This document shows, piece by piece, positions 56,433 to 64,000 of a stretch of DNA of 64,000 nucleotides; position 1 is the stretch's first letter; each line of letters begins with the position of its first letter. Source of the DNA: Mesorhizobium sp. WSM4313 (lineage in GTDB: Bacteria > Pseudomonadota > Alphaproteobacteria > Rhizobiales > Rhizobiaceae); the NCBI RefSeq assembly GCF_002294725.1, contig NZ_NSFT01000002.1, positions 310,001 to 374,000 of the forward strand. The letters are read 5' to 3'. The notes under the pieces are model-generated. The model did not search any database and had not been told where the DNA came from. It saw only the letters and a list, made by a program, of their open reading frames with translations. The position numbers and the translations under genes are program-made.

Positions 56433-56591
56433 ATGGCAGGGCGCTTCAAATCCCTATTCGCGCATTGGAGCCGCCGGCTGAAGCGGCAGCTCGCCGGCGA
56501 GCGCTATCATCCCGAGCTCCACTATATGCGCGGCCCGGGTCCCAAGACGAAGGCCAAGATGGCGACCGGCAAGAGCGTTCGCGGATCATGA
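56433..56591 (+). CDS. Small basic protein coupled to the molybdoenzyme operon
   Basis: 52 codons from ATG 56433. The stop TGA overlaps the start of the large molybdoenzyme gene (ATGA), as expected for coupled genes. The product is strongly basic and amphipathic: MAGRFKSLFAHWSRRLKRQL, then HYMRGPGPKTKAKMATGKS. Third positions are GC-rich as in real genes here. It resembles nothing I can name. It could be a chaperone-like or assembly peptide for the cofactor enzyme. Confidence 0.6.
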   Translation: MAGRFKSLFAHWSRRLKRQLAGERYHPELHYMRGPGPKTKAKMATGKSVRGS

Positions 56592-59518
56592 ACCCCGGCG
56601 CGCCGCGCGGCGCCAATTCCGCACCCTCGCAGCGGCCGCTGGCGGACAGCCGAGCACCAAACGAGGGCGATGGCGTCGAGACCTCGCCCGAAATCTCCGA
56701 CCGCATCGCCAAGACCACCTGCTACATGTGCGCCTGCCGCTGCGGCATCGACGTCCACATCAAGGACGGCAAGGTGCGCTACATCAACGGCAACAAGGAC
56801 CATCCGGTGAACCGCGGCGTGATCTGCGGCAAGGGCAGCGCCGGCATCATGCAGCATTACAGCCCGGCGCGGCTGAAGAAGCCGTTGCTGCGCACAGGTC
56901 CGCGCGGCTCCGGCGAATTCCGCGAGATCGAGTGGGAGGAAGCGCTGACCATCGCCACCGAGAGGCTGTCGGCGATCCGGCGCACCGACCCGAGGAAGCT
57001 TGCCTTCTTCACCGGGCGCGACCAGTCGCAATCGCTGACCGGCTGGTGGGCGTCAAAATTCGGCACACCCAACTTCGCCGCCCATGGCGGCTTCTGTTCG
57101 GTCAACATGGCGGCCGGCGGCCTCTATACGATCGGCGGCTCGTTCTGGGAATTCGGCGAGCCCGACTGGGACAACACCAGATACTTCATGCTGTTCGGCG
57201 TCGCCGAAGACCACGATTCCAACCCGATCAAGATCGGCCTAGGCAAGCTCAAGGCACGCGGGGCCAAGGTGGTTTCGATCAATCCCTGCCGCACCGGCTA
57301 CAATGCCATCGCCGACGACTGGATCGGCATTCGCCCCGGCACCGACGGCCTGTTCGTGCTGGCGCTCGTCCACGAACTGCTCAAGGCCGGACGCGTCGAT
57401 CTCGACTATCTGCTGCGCTACACCAACGCGCCCGTGCTGGTCGTGCAGGAACCGGGGACCGCCGACGAGGGCCTGTTCGTGCGAGACGGCGACGGCAATC
57501 CGCTGGCTTGGGACAGAGTGGCGAAGCGCCCGGTCAATGCGGCCGACCCCGAAGCCAAGCCGGCGCTGACCGGCAGCTATGAGGCAGGCGGGCGGCGTTG
57601 CGTGCCTGTCTTCCAGCTCATCGCCGAACGCTATCTCGACGAGACCTATTCGCCGGACGCCGTGGCGGCGCGCTGCGGCGTCACCGCCGACACGATCCGG
57701 CGGATCGCGGCGGAGCTGGCGCATGTCGCCTTCGAGCAGCCGATCGAGCTGCCGATCGCCTGGACCGATTGGGCCGGCCGGCGACACGAGACGATCAAGG
57801 GACGACCCGTCTCGATGCATGCCATGCGCGGCATCTCGGCCCATTCCAACGGCTTTCACACCTGCCGCGCCATCCATCTGCTGCAGGTTCTGCTGGGCAC
57901 CGTCGATGTTCCAGGCGGTTTCCGCTTCAAGCCGCCCTACCCGCGCCCGGCGCCGCCGGAGCCGAAGCCATGCGGAAAAAACGTTCGGCCGATGACGCCG
58001 CTGGACGGCATGCCGCTCGGCTTCGTCTGCGGCCCGGACGATCTTCTCGTCGACGAGGCCGGCCGGCCCACCCGCATAGACAAGGCCTATTCCTGGGAAG
58101 CACCCCTGGCCGCGCACGGGCTGATGCACTCGGTCATCCGCAATGCCTGGGCCGGCGATCCTTATCCGATCGACACACTGATGATGTACATGTCGAACAT
58201 GGCGTGGAACTCGTCGATGAATACGGTCGAGACCGTTCGTATGCTGACCGACAAGGACGAGGCGGGCGCCTACAAGATCCCCTTCATCATCTATTCCGAC
58301 GCCTATTATTCCGAAACGGTGGCTTTCGCCGACCTGGTGCTGCCCGACACCACCTATCTCGAGCGGCACGACTGCATCAGCCTGCTCGACCGGCCGATCA
58401 GCCATGCCGACGGTCCGGGCGACGCCATCCGCCATCCCGTGGTGCAACCGGACCGCGACGTGCGGCCGTTCCAGTCGGTGCTGATCGAGCTCGGCGCGCG
58501 GCTTAGTCTGCCGGGCTTTGTCGACGAGGACGGCTCAGCCAAATACCGCGACTATGCCGACTACATCGTCAACCACGAGCGCACGCCCGGCATCGGCCCT
58601 TTAGCCGGCTGGCGCGGCGAGAATGGCGGCTCGATCGGCAGGGGCGACGTCAACCCCAACCAGCTGCAGCGCTACATCGACAATGGCGGCTTCTGGCACC
58701 ACGATTTTTCCGACGAGCAGCGCTATTACAAGATGGGCAACCGTGCCTATCTCGACTTCGCCGTAGAGATGGGTTTCATTTCCAAGGCCGAGCCTATCGT
58801 CTTCCAGCTCTACTCGGAGCCGATGCAGCGGTTCAGGCTTGCCGGGCGCGGCCATGGCGAGGTGCAGCCGCCGGACGCCGAGCGCGGCCGCATCGAGGCC
58901 TATATGGACCCGCTGCCCTTCTGGTACGCGCCCTTCGAGGACAGCACCATCGACCTGCAAAAATATCCGCTGCATGCGCTGACGCAGCGGCCGATGCACA
59001 TGTACCATTCCTGGGGATCGCAGAATGCGTGGCTGCGGCAGATCACCAGCCAAAACCGGCTGTTCGTGCATAGGCAGACCGCCACCGAGCTTGGCCTTTC
59101 CGACGACGACTGGGTGTGGATCGAAAGCGTCAACGGAAGGGTGAAAGGCCAGATTAAGCTGATCGACGGCGTGAACCCGGACACGGTGTGGACCTGGAAC
59201 GCGATCGGCAAGCGGCGCGGCAGCTGGGGCCTGAAGGACGATGCGGCGGAGAGCAATCGCGGTTTCCTGCTCAACCATATCATCGGCGACCAGACGGCGG
59301 CCGATGCCAACGGCAAGCGCTATTCGAATTCCGATCCGGTCACCGGACAGGCCGCGTGGTTTGACGTGCGCGTGCGGATCGTCAAATGCGCGGCGGAGGA
59401 AGCCGGCTTCACCGAGCCGCATTTCGAGCGTTTTGCACAGCCACCGCATTTCGAGCCATCGCCTGGCGTGCTTCGCTTCGGCACGGAATTCCGCATGAAG
59501 AGGGAAGCCGCCGAATGA
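56588..59518 (+). CDS. soeA: Molybdopterin oxidoreductase catalytic subunit, SoeA-like
   Basis: 976 residues from ATG 56588. The N-terminal 4Fe-4S motif CYMCACRCGIDVHI (C-x2-C-x3-C with a later CGKG) is present, and there is no Tat signal, so the enzyme is cytoplasmic. DMSO-reductase family signatures follow: GFCSVNMAAGGLYTIGGSFWEFGEPDWDN, the glycine-rich nucleotide pockets, and a C-terminal molydop-binding domain. Together with an Fe-S subunit and a DmsC-type anchor it matches sulfite-oxidising SoeABC, which passes electrons to quinone. The substrate is inferred from the TauE-like exporter and LysR gene; other oxyanions remain possible. Confidence 0.82.
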   Translation: MNPGAPRGANSAPSQRPLADSRAPNEGDGVETSPEISDRIAKTTCYMCACRCGIDVHIKDGKVRYINGNKDHPVNRGVICGKGSAGIMQHYSPARLKKPLLRTGPRGSGEFREIEWEEALTIATERLSAIRRTDPRKLAFFTGRDQSQSLTGWWASKFGTPNFAAHGGFCSVNMAAGGLYTIGGSFWEFGEPDWDNTRYFMLFGVAEDHDSNPIKIGLGKLKARGAKVVSINPCRTGYNAIADDWIGIRPGTDGLFVLALVHELLKAGRVDLDYLLRYTNAPVLVVQEPGTADEGLFVRDGDGNPLAWDRVAKRPVNAADPEAKPALTGSYEAGGRRCVPVFQLIAERYLDETYSPDAVAARCGVTADTIRRIAAELAHVAFEQPIELPIAWTDWAGRRHETIKGRPVSMHAMRGISAHSNGFHTCRAIHLLQVLLGTVDVPGGFRFKPPYPRPAPPEPKPCGKNVRPMTPLDGMPLGFVCGPDDLLVDEAGRPTRIDKAYSWEAPLAAHGLMHSVIRNAWAGDPYPIDTLMMYMSNMAWNSSMNTVETVRMLTDKDEAGAYKIPFIIYSDAYYSETVAFADLVLPDTTYLERHDCISLLDRPISHADGPGDAIRHPVVQPDRDVRPFQSVLIELGARLSLPGFVDEDGSAKYRDYADYIVNHERTPGIGPLAGWRGENGGSIGRGDVNPNQLQRYIDNGGFWHHDFSDEQRYYKMGNRAYLDFAVEMGFISKAEPIVFQLYSEPMQRFRLAGRGHGEVQPPDAERGRIEAYMDPLPFWYAPFEDSTIDLQKYPLHALTQRPMHMYHSWGSQNAWLRQITSQNRLFVHRQTATELGLSDDDWVWIESVNGRVKGQIKLIDGVNPDTVWTWNAIGKRRGSWGLKDDAAESNRGFLLNHIIGDQTAADANGKRYSNSDPVTGQAAWFDVRVRIVKCAAEEAGFTEPHFERFAQPPHFEPSPGVLRFGTEFRMKREAAE

Positions 59519-60249
59519 CCTGTCTTCCCGCTCGAACCGAGAAAAAACTCGGCCTCGTCATCGACCTCGACACCTGCGTCGGCTGCCAGGCCTGCGTCAC
59601 CGCCTGCAAGGAGTGGAACACTGGCGGCCACATGGCGCCGCTGACGGACATCGATCCCTATGGCGGGCATGTCGACGGCGTCTGGTTCAACCGGGTGCAT
59701 AGTTACGAGCACACGACCGAACAGGGCGACCGCACGGTGAACTTCCCGCGCTCCTGCCTGCATTGCGAGCAGCCGGCCTGCGTCACCGTCTGCCCGACCG
59801 GCGCCTCCTACAAGCGTGCCTCGGACGGCATCGTGCTGGTCGACGAGGACAAGTGCATCGGCTGCAAATTGTGCAGTTGGGCCTGTCCTTACGGCGCGCG
59901 TGAATTCGACACCGATGTCGGCGTGATGAAGAAATGCACGCTCTGCGTCGACCGGATCTACAACGACAATCTGGCTGAGGAGGACCGGGTGCCGGCCTGC
60001 GTCGCCGCCTGCCCGACCAGCGCCCGGCATTTCGGCGATCTCGGCGATCCGGCCTCGGCGATTTCGCAGCTTGTCGAGGAGCGTGGCGGCGTCGCGCTGA
60101 TGCCGGAGCTCGGCTACAAGCCGACCAACCGGTATCTGCCGCCGCGCGCCCGTAGCGAACGCGCTGCGAAGGTCGACGCGGCGGCGCTGGAGCCGATCAA
60201 GGCCGAGGGCGGGTTCCTCGGCTGGATCGACCGCATGCTTTCGAACTAG
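59515..60249 (+). CDS. soeB: 4Fe-4S ferredoxin-type electron-transfer subunit, SoeB-like
   Basis: 244 residues from ATG 59515, overlapping the soeA stop (ATGA). Four cysteine clusters of the DmsB/NrfC type are visible: CVGCQACVTACKEWN, CLHCEQPACVTVCPTGA, CIGCKLCSWACPYGA and CTLCVDRI...CVAACPTSARHFG. They hold four 4Fe-4S centres that carry electrons from SoeA to the membrane subunit. No Tat signal is visible. Confidence 0.9.
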   Translation: MTCLPARTEKKLGLVIDLDTCVGCQACVTACKEWNTGGHMAPLTDIDPYGGHVDGVWFNRVHSYEHTTEQGDRTVNFPRSCLHCEQPACVTVCPTGASYKRASDGIVLVDEDKCIGCKLCSWACPYGAREFDTDVGVMKKCTLCVDRIYNDNLAEEDRVPACVAACPTSARHFGDLGDPASAISQLVEERGGVALMPELGYKPTNRYLPPRARSERAAKVDAAALEPIKAEGGFLGWIDRMLSN

Positions 60250-60251
60250 CC

Positions 60252-61190
60252 ATGCATCCCGCCTTCTCGGTCGTCTTCTTCACCACCGCCACCGGGGCAG
60301 GCTACGGCCTGCTCGCGCTGCTCGGCCTGCTTGGCGGATCTGGCGTGATCCCGGCCGATTTCTGGTTTGGCCTTGTCGGGATGGGGCTGGCGCTCGGCCT
60401 GATCGCGGCCGGCCTGTTGTCCTCGACCGGCCATCTTGGCCGCCCTGAGCGAGCCTGGCGCGCTTTCTCGCAATGGCGCAGTTCGTGGCTGTCGCGCGAA
60501 GGCGTGGCCTCGGTCGCCACCTTCATTCCGGCCGGCCTGTTCGGCATCGGCTGGGTGTTGCTCGGCAGGAGCGGCGGCTGGGTAGCGATCGCCGGCCTGC
60601 TGGCGGCGGCAGGTGCGGTCATGACAATCTGCACGACCGGTATGATCTATGCTTCGTTGAAGCCGATCGCGCAGTGGCACAGCCGCTATACTTTGCCGGC
60701 CTATCTCATCTTCGCGGCGATGACCGGTAGCGTTCTCGCCAACGCCTTGCTCCAGGGGTTCAAGCTGGGTTCAACGGCGATGCCGATCTGGGCTCTGCTT
60801 GCCACGCTCGCCGGCTGGGGCTGGAAGCTTGCGACCTGGCGCTACAATGACCGGCTGGAAATCCCGACCACCGCCAACACAGCGACCGGCCTTGCCGGCG
60901 GCACGGTGCGTTCCATCGAGTGGCCGCACACGGAAGAGAACTATCTGCTGAAGGAAATGGGATTCCGCATCGCGCGCAAGCATAGCGCCAAGTTGCGGCT
61001 GATCACGCAGGCGCTGGCCTTTGCAACGCCGGTAGCCCTGCTGGCGATCGTATACTTCGTGCCATGGCCCTTGGGCGCGATCGCATCCATGCTTGCAGCC
61101 GGCGCGCAGTTCGCCGGCATGCTGGTCGAGCGCTGGCTGTTCTTCGCCGAGGCGAAGCATACAGTCATCCTTTATTACGGCAGGGAGTAA
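60252..61190 (+). CDS. soeC: DmsC-type membrane anchor subunit, SoeC-like
   Basis: 312 residues with about eight hydrophobic segments. It opens MHPAFSVVFFTTATGAGYGLLALLGLLG, with the conserved LSSTGHLGRPERAWRAFSQWRSSWLSREG segment of DMSO-reductase anchors that contacts quinone. It starts 2 bp after soeB ends. It anchors the complex at the inner membrane and exchanges electrons with the quinone pool. Confidence 0.88.
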   Translation: MHPAFSVVFFTTATGAGYGLLALLGLLGGSGVIPADFWFGLVGMGLALGLIAAGLLSSTGHLGRPERAWRAFSQWRSSWLSREGVASVATFIPAGLFGIGWVLLGRSGGWVAIAGLLAAAGAVMTICTTGMIYASLKPIAQWHSRYTLPAYLIFAAMTGSVLANALLQGFKLGSTAMPIWALLATLAGWGWKLATWRYNDRLEIPTTANTATGLAGGTVRSIEWPHTEENYLLKEMGFRIARKHSAKLRLITQALAFATPVALLAIVYFVPWPLGAIASMLAAGAQFAGMLVERWLFFAEAKHTVILYYGRE

Positions 61191-61193
61191 GCT

Positions 61194-61910
61194 TCAGCCC
61201 GGCCTGAGCATCGAGCCGGAGATAGCAAAAATGCGTTCGGCGCCCAGCATATAGGCCATTAGCGTCTCCAGCCGGAACAGGCCGGCATAGGCGCGGTCGA
61301 GCACGTTGAGCGAGCCGGTATAGGCGCCGAAGGCCGGCATGATCATGCGGCCGCCGTCGCCGGCAAAACAGCGCCGCCTGACCGAGCGCCCGCGCTGGAC
61401 GATGCGCGCGCACGGATGGAGATGGCCCGATATCTCGCCCTCCACGCGGACTTTCGACGGCTCGTGGCGGAAGAGCAGCGAACCGATGGCGAGTTCCCGC
61501 ACGGTCTCGCCCGGCAGGTCGGCTGGCGCATCCGGGTCGTGGTTGCCGGCGACCCAGAACCAGTCGCGGCCGGCCATCATCGCCTCCAGCCGTTCCCTGA
61601 AGCTCAGATGCATGCGCTCGGCACCGCCGCCGTCGTGGAAGGAATCACCCAGGCTGACGACGATGCGCGGCTGGTAATCGGCGATCACCGCCTGAAGCCG
61701 CAGCAAGGTCGCGCCTGTGTCATAGGGCGGGATCAGCGCGCCGCGCCTGGCGAAGGACGAACCTTTTTCGAGATGCAGGTCCGACACCGCGAGCAGCCGC
61801 AGATCGGGGAAATAGAGCACGCCGCGCCGGTCGCAGACCGCGCGCTCGCCGGCGATGCCGACAGGGTCGGCCTCGGCGATCAGCGTTGCGCGCGACAGCG
61901 AAAAATTCAT
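61194..61910 (-). CDS. pdeM: Ligase-associated DNA damage response endonuclease PdeM
   Basis: 238 residues, a calcineurin-like phosphoesterase. Metal-binding motifs are AVSDLHLEKGSS (D-x-H), VVSLGDSFHDGG (GDxxD-like), VAGNHDP (GNHD) and ISGHLHP (GHxH). It belongs to the set found with an Lhr-type helicase, an exonuclease and an ATP-dependent ligase. It lies 18 bp after the Lhr helicase in the same direction and so is co-transcribed. Confidence 0.93.
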   Translation of the reverse strand: MNFSLSRATLIAEADPVGIAGERAVCDRRGVLYFPDLRLLAVSDLHLEKGSSFARRGALIPPYDTGATLLRLQAVIADYQPRIVVSLGDSFHDGGGAERMHLSFRERLEAMMAGRDWFWVAGNHDPDAPADLPGETVRELAIGSLLFRHEPSKVRVEGEISGHLHPCARIVQRGRSVRRRCFAGDGGRMIMPAFGAYTGSLNVLDRAYAGLFRLETLMAYMLGAERIFAISGSMLRPG

Positions 61911-61928
61911 TCCCTCCTAGGCCTTCTT

Positions 61929-64000
61929 TCAATCCATCATTTCGGGCCCCATGGCCTCTTCGACGAGGGTGGCGGCATCCATCAGCAGCGTTTCATCCGC
62001 CTCGCCATTCACCGGCATCTTGCCGATCTCGAGCATGATCGGCACGGCCAACGGCGATATCTGCTCGAGATTCTTATGCATGATTCGACCGCGGATGCGC
62101 GAGAGCATCTCGGCAAGTCTGCTGACATCGAGCAACCCGGTCGCGGCATCCGTACGGGTGGCCTGCAGCAGAATATGGTCGGGTTCATGGCTGCGCAACA
62201 CGTCATAGATGAGGTCGGTCGAAACGGTCACCTGGCGGCCGCTTTTTTCCTTGCCGGGGTGGCGCTTTTCGATCAGTCCGGAAATCAGCGCGCAGTTGCG
62301 GAAGGTGCGCTTCAGCAGCCAGCTGTCGGCGAACCAGGCTTCGAGATCATCCCCAAGCATGTCCTGATCGAACAGCGTGGCCAGCGACGGTTTTCTGTTC
62401 TTGAACATCCAGCCCATGTCGGCCAGCGACCAGATGGCCAGCGCATAATCGGTGGCGACGAAGCCGACAGGCTTGGCTCCCGCCCGATCCAGCCGGCGGG
62501 TGAGCAGCATGCCGAGTGTCTGATGCGCAAGCCTGCCCTCAAACGGATATGCTACGAGGTAGTAGCGGTTGCCGCGTGGAAAAGTCTCGATCAGCAGATC
62601 ATCGCGTTTCGGCAAAACGGACTTGTCCGCCTGAAATCTTAACCAGTCAGCGACCTGCTCAGGCAGTTTCTTCCAGCGTTGCGGGTCATCGAGCATGGCC
62701 CGCACCTGCTCGGCGAGATAGGTCGAAAGCGGGAATTTGCCGCCGCCATAATAGGGCACCTTTGCATCGCTGCCCGGTGCGTTCGAGACGAAGCACTCGT
62801 TCTCGCGAATGCCTTCGAAGCGCAGGATCTTGCCACCGAACATGAAGGTATCGCCGTGGGTCAAAGTCTCCAGAAACGCTTCCTCGATCTTTCCCAGCAC
62901 CCTGCCGCCGCGCGAGGCCGCCCCTCTGCTGCCGGCCTGGACGTAGCGAACGTTGAGCGCCGGCACTTCGATGATGGTGCCGACATTGAGCCTGTATTGC
63001 TGGGCGACAGCCGGATTTGAAACCCGCCACAGACCTTCCTTGGTCTGACGGATGCGGGCATAGCGCTCGTAATTTCTGAGCGCGTAGCCGCCGGTGGCGA
63101 CGAAGTCGATGACCCGATCGAATGTCAGCCTGTCAAGGCTGACGTAAGGCGCGGCCGTCCGTATCTCCTCGAAGAGCACATCGGCATGGAACGGCGCGCC
63201 GCAGGCGCAGCCCAGCACATGCTGGGCCAGCACGTCGAGCCCGCCATTGACCAGCGGCGGCGTGTCCTGGGCGCCGAGATAATTGGCATCCAGCGCCGCC
63301 CGGCATTCCAGCACCTCGAAACGGTTCGCGGGAATCAGGATCGCTTTCGACGGCTCGTCCATGCGGTGGTTGGCGCGGCCGATGCGCTGCGCGAGCCGGC
63401 TGGCGCCTTTCGGCGCACCGACATGCACGACCAGATCCACGTCGCCCCAGTCGATGCCGAGGTCCAGCGTCGAGGTAGCGACGATGGCGCGCAAAGCGTT
63501 TTCGCCCATGGCCTTCTCGACGCGGCGGCGCTGGGCGACATCCAGCGATCCGTGATGAAGCGCGATCGGCAGCGTGTCTTCATTGACGCGCCATAGCTCC
63601 TGGAACAGCAGCTCGGCCTGGCTGCGCGTGTTGACGAACAGCAGCGTGGTCTTGTGCCGCTTGATCTCGCGGTAGATCTCAGGCGTGGCGTAGCGGGCGG
63701 AGTGACCGGCCCAGGGCACCCGCTCTTCCGAGTCGAGGATCGATATCTCGGGCTTCGCGCCGCCGGTCACGACGATGAGCTCGGACATGGCGCCTGGAGA
63801 AGCCTGGCTTACCAGCCAGCGACGCAACTCGTCCGGCTCGGCCACGGTCGCCGACAGGCCTATGGTCTGCAACCCGGGCACAAAAGCGCGCAATCGTGCA
63901 AGGCCAAGCGCCAGCAGATGCCCGCGCTTCGAGGTGACAAGCGAATGCAATTCGTCGAGCACGACATAGCGCAGGTCCTCGAAGAAGCGCTTTGCGTCGT
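61929..64000 (-). CDS. Ligase-associated DEXH box helicase (Lhr family), partial at 5' end
   Basis: The frame continues beyond the right edge; 689 codons are present. The DExH Walker B motif is VVLDELHS at the edge, followed by motif III-type GLSATV, the helicase C domain with LHHGSLD, ATSTLDLGIDWGDVD, and the Arg finger QRIGRANHR, then the Lhr-specific C-terminal winged-helix and core domains. The Walker A (GKT) motif lies outside the window. It acts in DNA repair with PdeM. Confidence 0.93.
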   Translation of the reverse strand, partial: DAKRFFEDLRYVVLDELHSLVTSKRGHLLALGLARLRAFVPGLQTIGLSATVAEPDELRRWLVSQASPGAMSELIVVTGGAKPEISILDSEERVPWAGHSARYATPEIYREIKRHKTTLLFVNTRSQAELLFQELWRVNEDTLPIALHHGSLDVAQRRRVEKAMGENALRAIVATSTLDLGIDWGDVDLVVHVGAPKGASRLAQRIGRANHRMDEPSKAILIPANRFEVLECRAALDANYLGAQDTPPLVNGGLDVLAQHVLGCACGAPFHADVLFEEIRTAAPYVSLDRLTFDRVIDFVATGGYALRNYERYARIRQTKEGLWRVSNPAVAQQYRLNVGTIIEVPALNVRYVQAGSRGAASRGGRVLGKIEEAFLETLTHGDTFMFGGKILRFEGIRENECFVSNAPGSDAKVPYYGGGKFPLSTYLAEQVRAMLDDPQRWKKLPEQVADWLRFQADKSVLPKRDDLLIETFPRGNRYYLVAYPFEGRLAHQTLGMLLTRRLDRAGAKPVGFVATDYALAIWSLADMGWMFKNRKPSLATLFDQDMLGDDLEAWFADSWLLKRTFRNCALISGLIEKRHPGKEKSGRQVTVSTDLIYDVLRSHEPDHILLQATRTDAATGLLDVSRLAEMLSRIRGRIMHKNLEQISPLAVPIMLEIGKMPVNGEADETLLMDAATLVEEAMGPEMMD

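Overview
The window is a chromosomal segment of a GC-rich alphaproteobacterium of the Hyphomicrobiales, most likely Mesorhizobium or a close relative. This rests on the gbpR-chvE-gguABC sugar locus, a SAM-II riboswitch ahead of metZ, a GcrA cell-cycle regulator, a class I lysyl-tRNA synthetase, a PodJ-type polarity protein, a luxR-luxI-crotonase module and several rhizobial palindromic repeat families. No phage, plasmid, integrase, transposase or CRISPR array is visible. It reads as core genome with small accessory insertions. All calls come from reading the sequence and remembered family features; no database search was run.

Layout. 1-10 kb: end of a transporter-fused hybrid histidine kinase, TetR/O-methyltransferase divergent pair, MFS and MATE exporters, a NarL-type response regulator, pyrD and a histone-deacetylase-like amidohydrolase. 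10-18 kb: tRNA-Gly(CCC), a protamine-like basic protein, then gbpR divergent from chvE-gguA-gguB-gguC. 17.6-18.0 kb: a palindromic element holding a decayed GIY-YIG nuclease gene. 18-26 kb: dCTP deaminase, SAM-II riboswitch plus metZ, a lipid glycosyltransferase, apaG, and the argD-argF-hslO operon. argD has a leader with an intrinsic terminator and arginine-rich overlapping small ORFs. 26-31.5 kb: gcrA followed by a heptanucleotide tandem repeat, corA, phoU, phoR (without pstSCAB or phoB) and ppk2. 31.5-33.7 kb: quorum-sensing operon luxR-luxI-crotonase. 34-39 kb: a periplasmic binding protein, a TerB-like protein, lysK, a degenerate secreted nuclease-like protein and a C1/S24 repressor. 38.9-46 kb: a complete fatty-acid beta-oxidation cluster (thioesterase, FadB-type enzyme, thiolase, two acyl-CoA dehydrogenases). 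A palindromic operator lies at its head and a MerR regulator lies nearby. 47.7-51.8 kb: podJ. 52-61 kb: sulfite/sulfonate-linked genes, namely a TauE/SafE exporter with a TIGR02186 partner, an Hsp70-like protein, a LysR regulator, and a cytoplasmic molybdoenzyme resembling SoeABC preceded by an overlapping 52-codon small ORF. 61-64 kb: pdeM and the ligase-associated Lhr-type helicase, which runs off the right edge.

How the parts connect. The ggu genes form a sugar-acid/aldose uptake unit. argD-argF make citrulline. phoR, phoU and ppk2 form a phosphate/polyphosphate neighbourhood. The fatty-acid genes and the MerR protein look like one regulon, joined by a shared operator sequence. The sulfite exporter and SoeABC-like enzyme are two plausible routes for disposing of sulfite. 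The most interesting unexplained items are the argD leader, the palindrome/GIY-YIG element and its empty relative at 55.2 kb, the small ORF coupled to the molybdoenzyme, and the 19-bp palindrome ahead of luxI.
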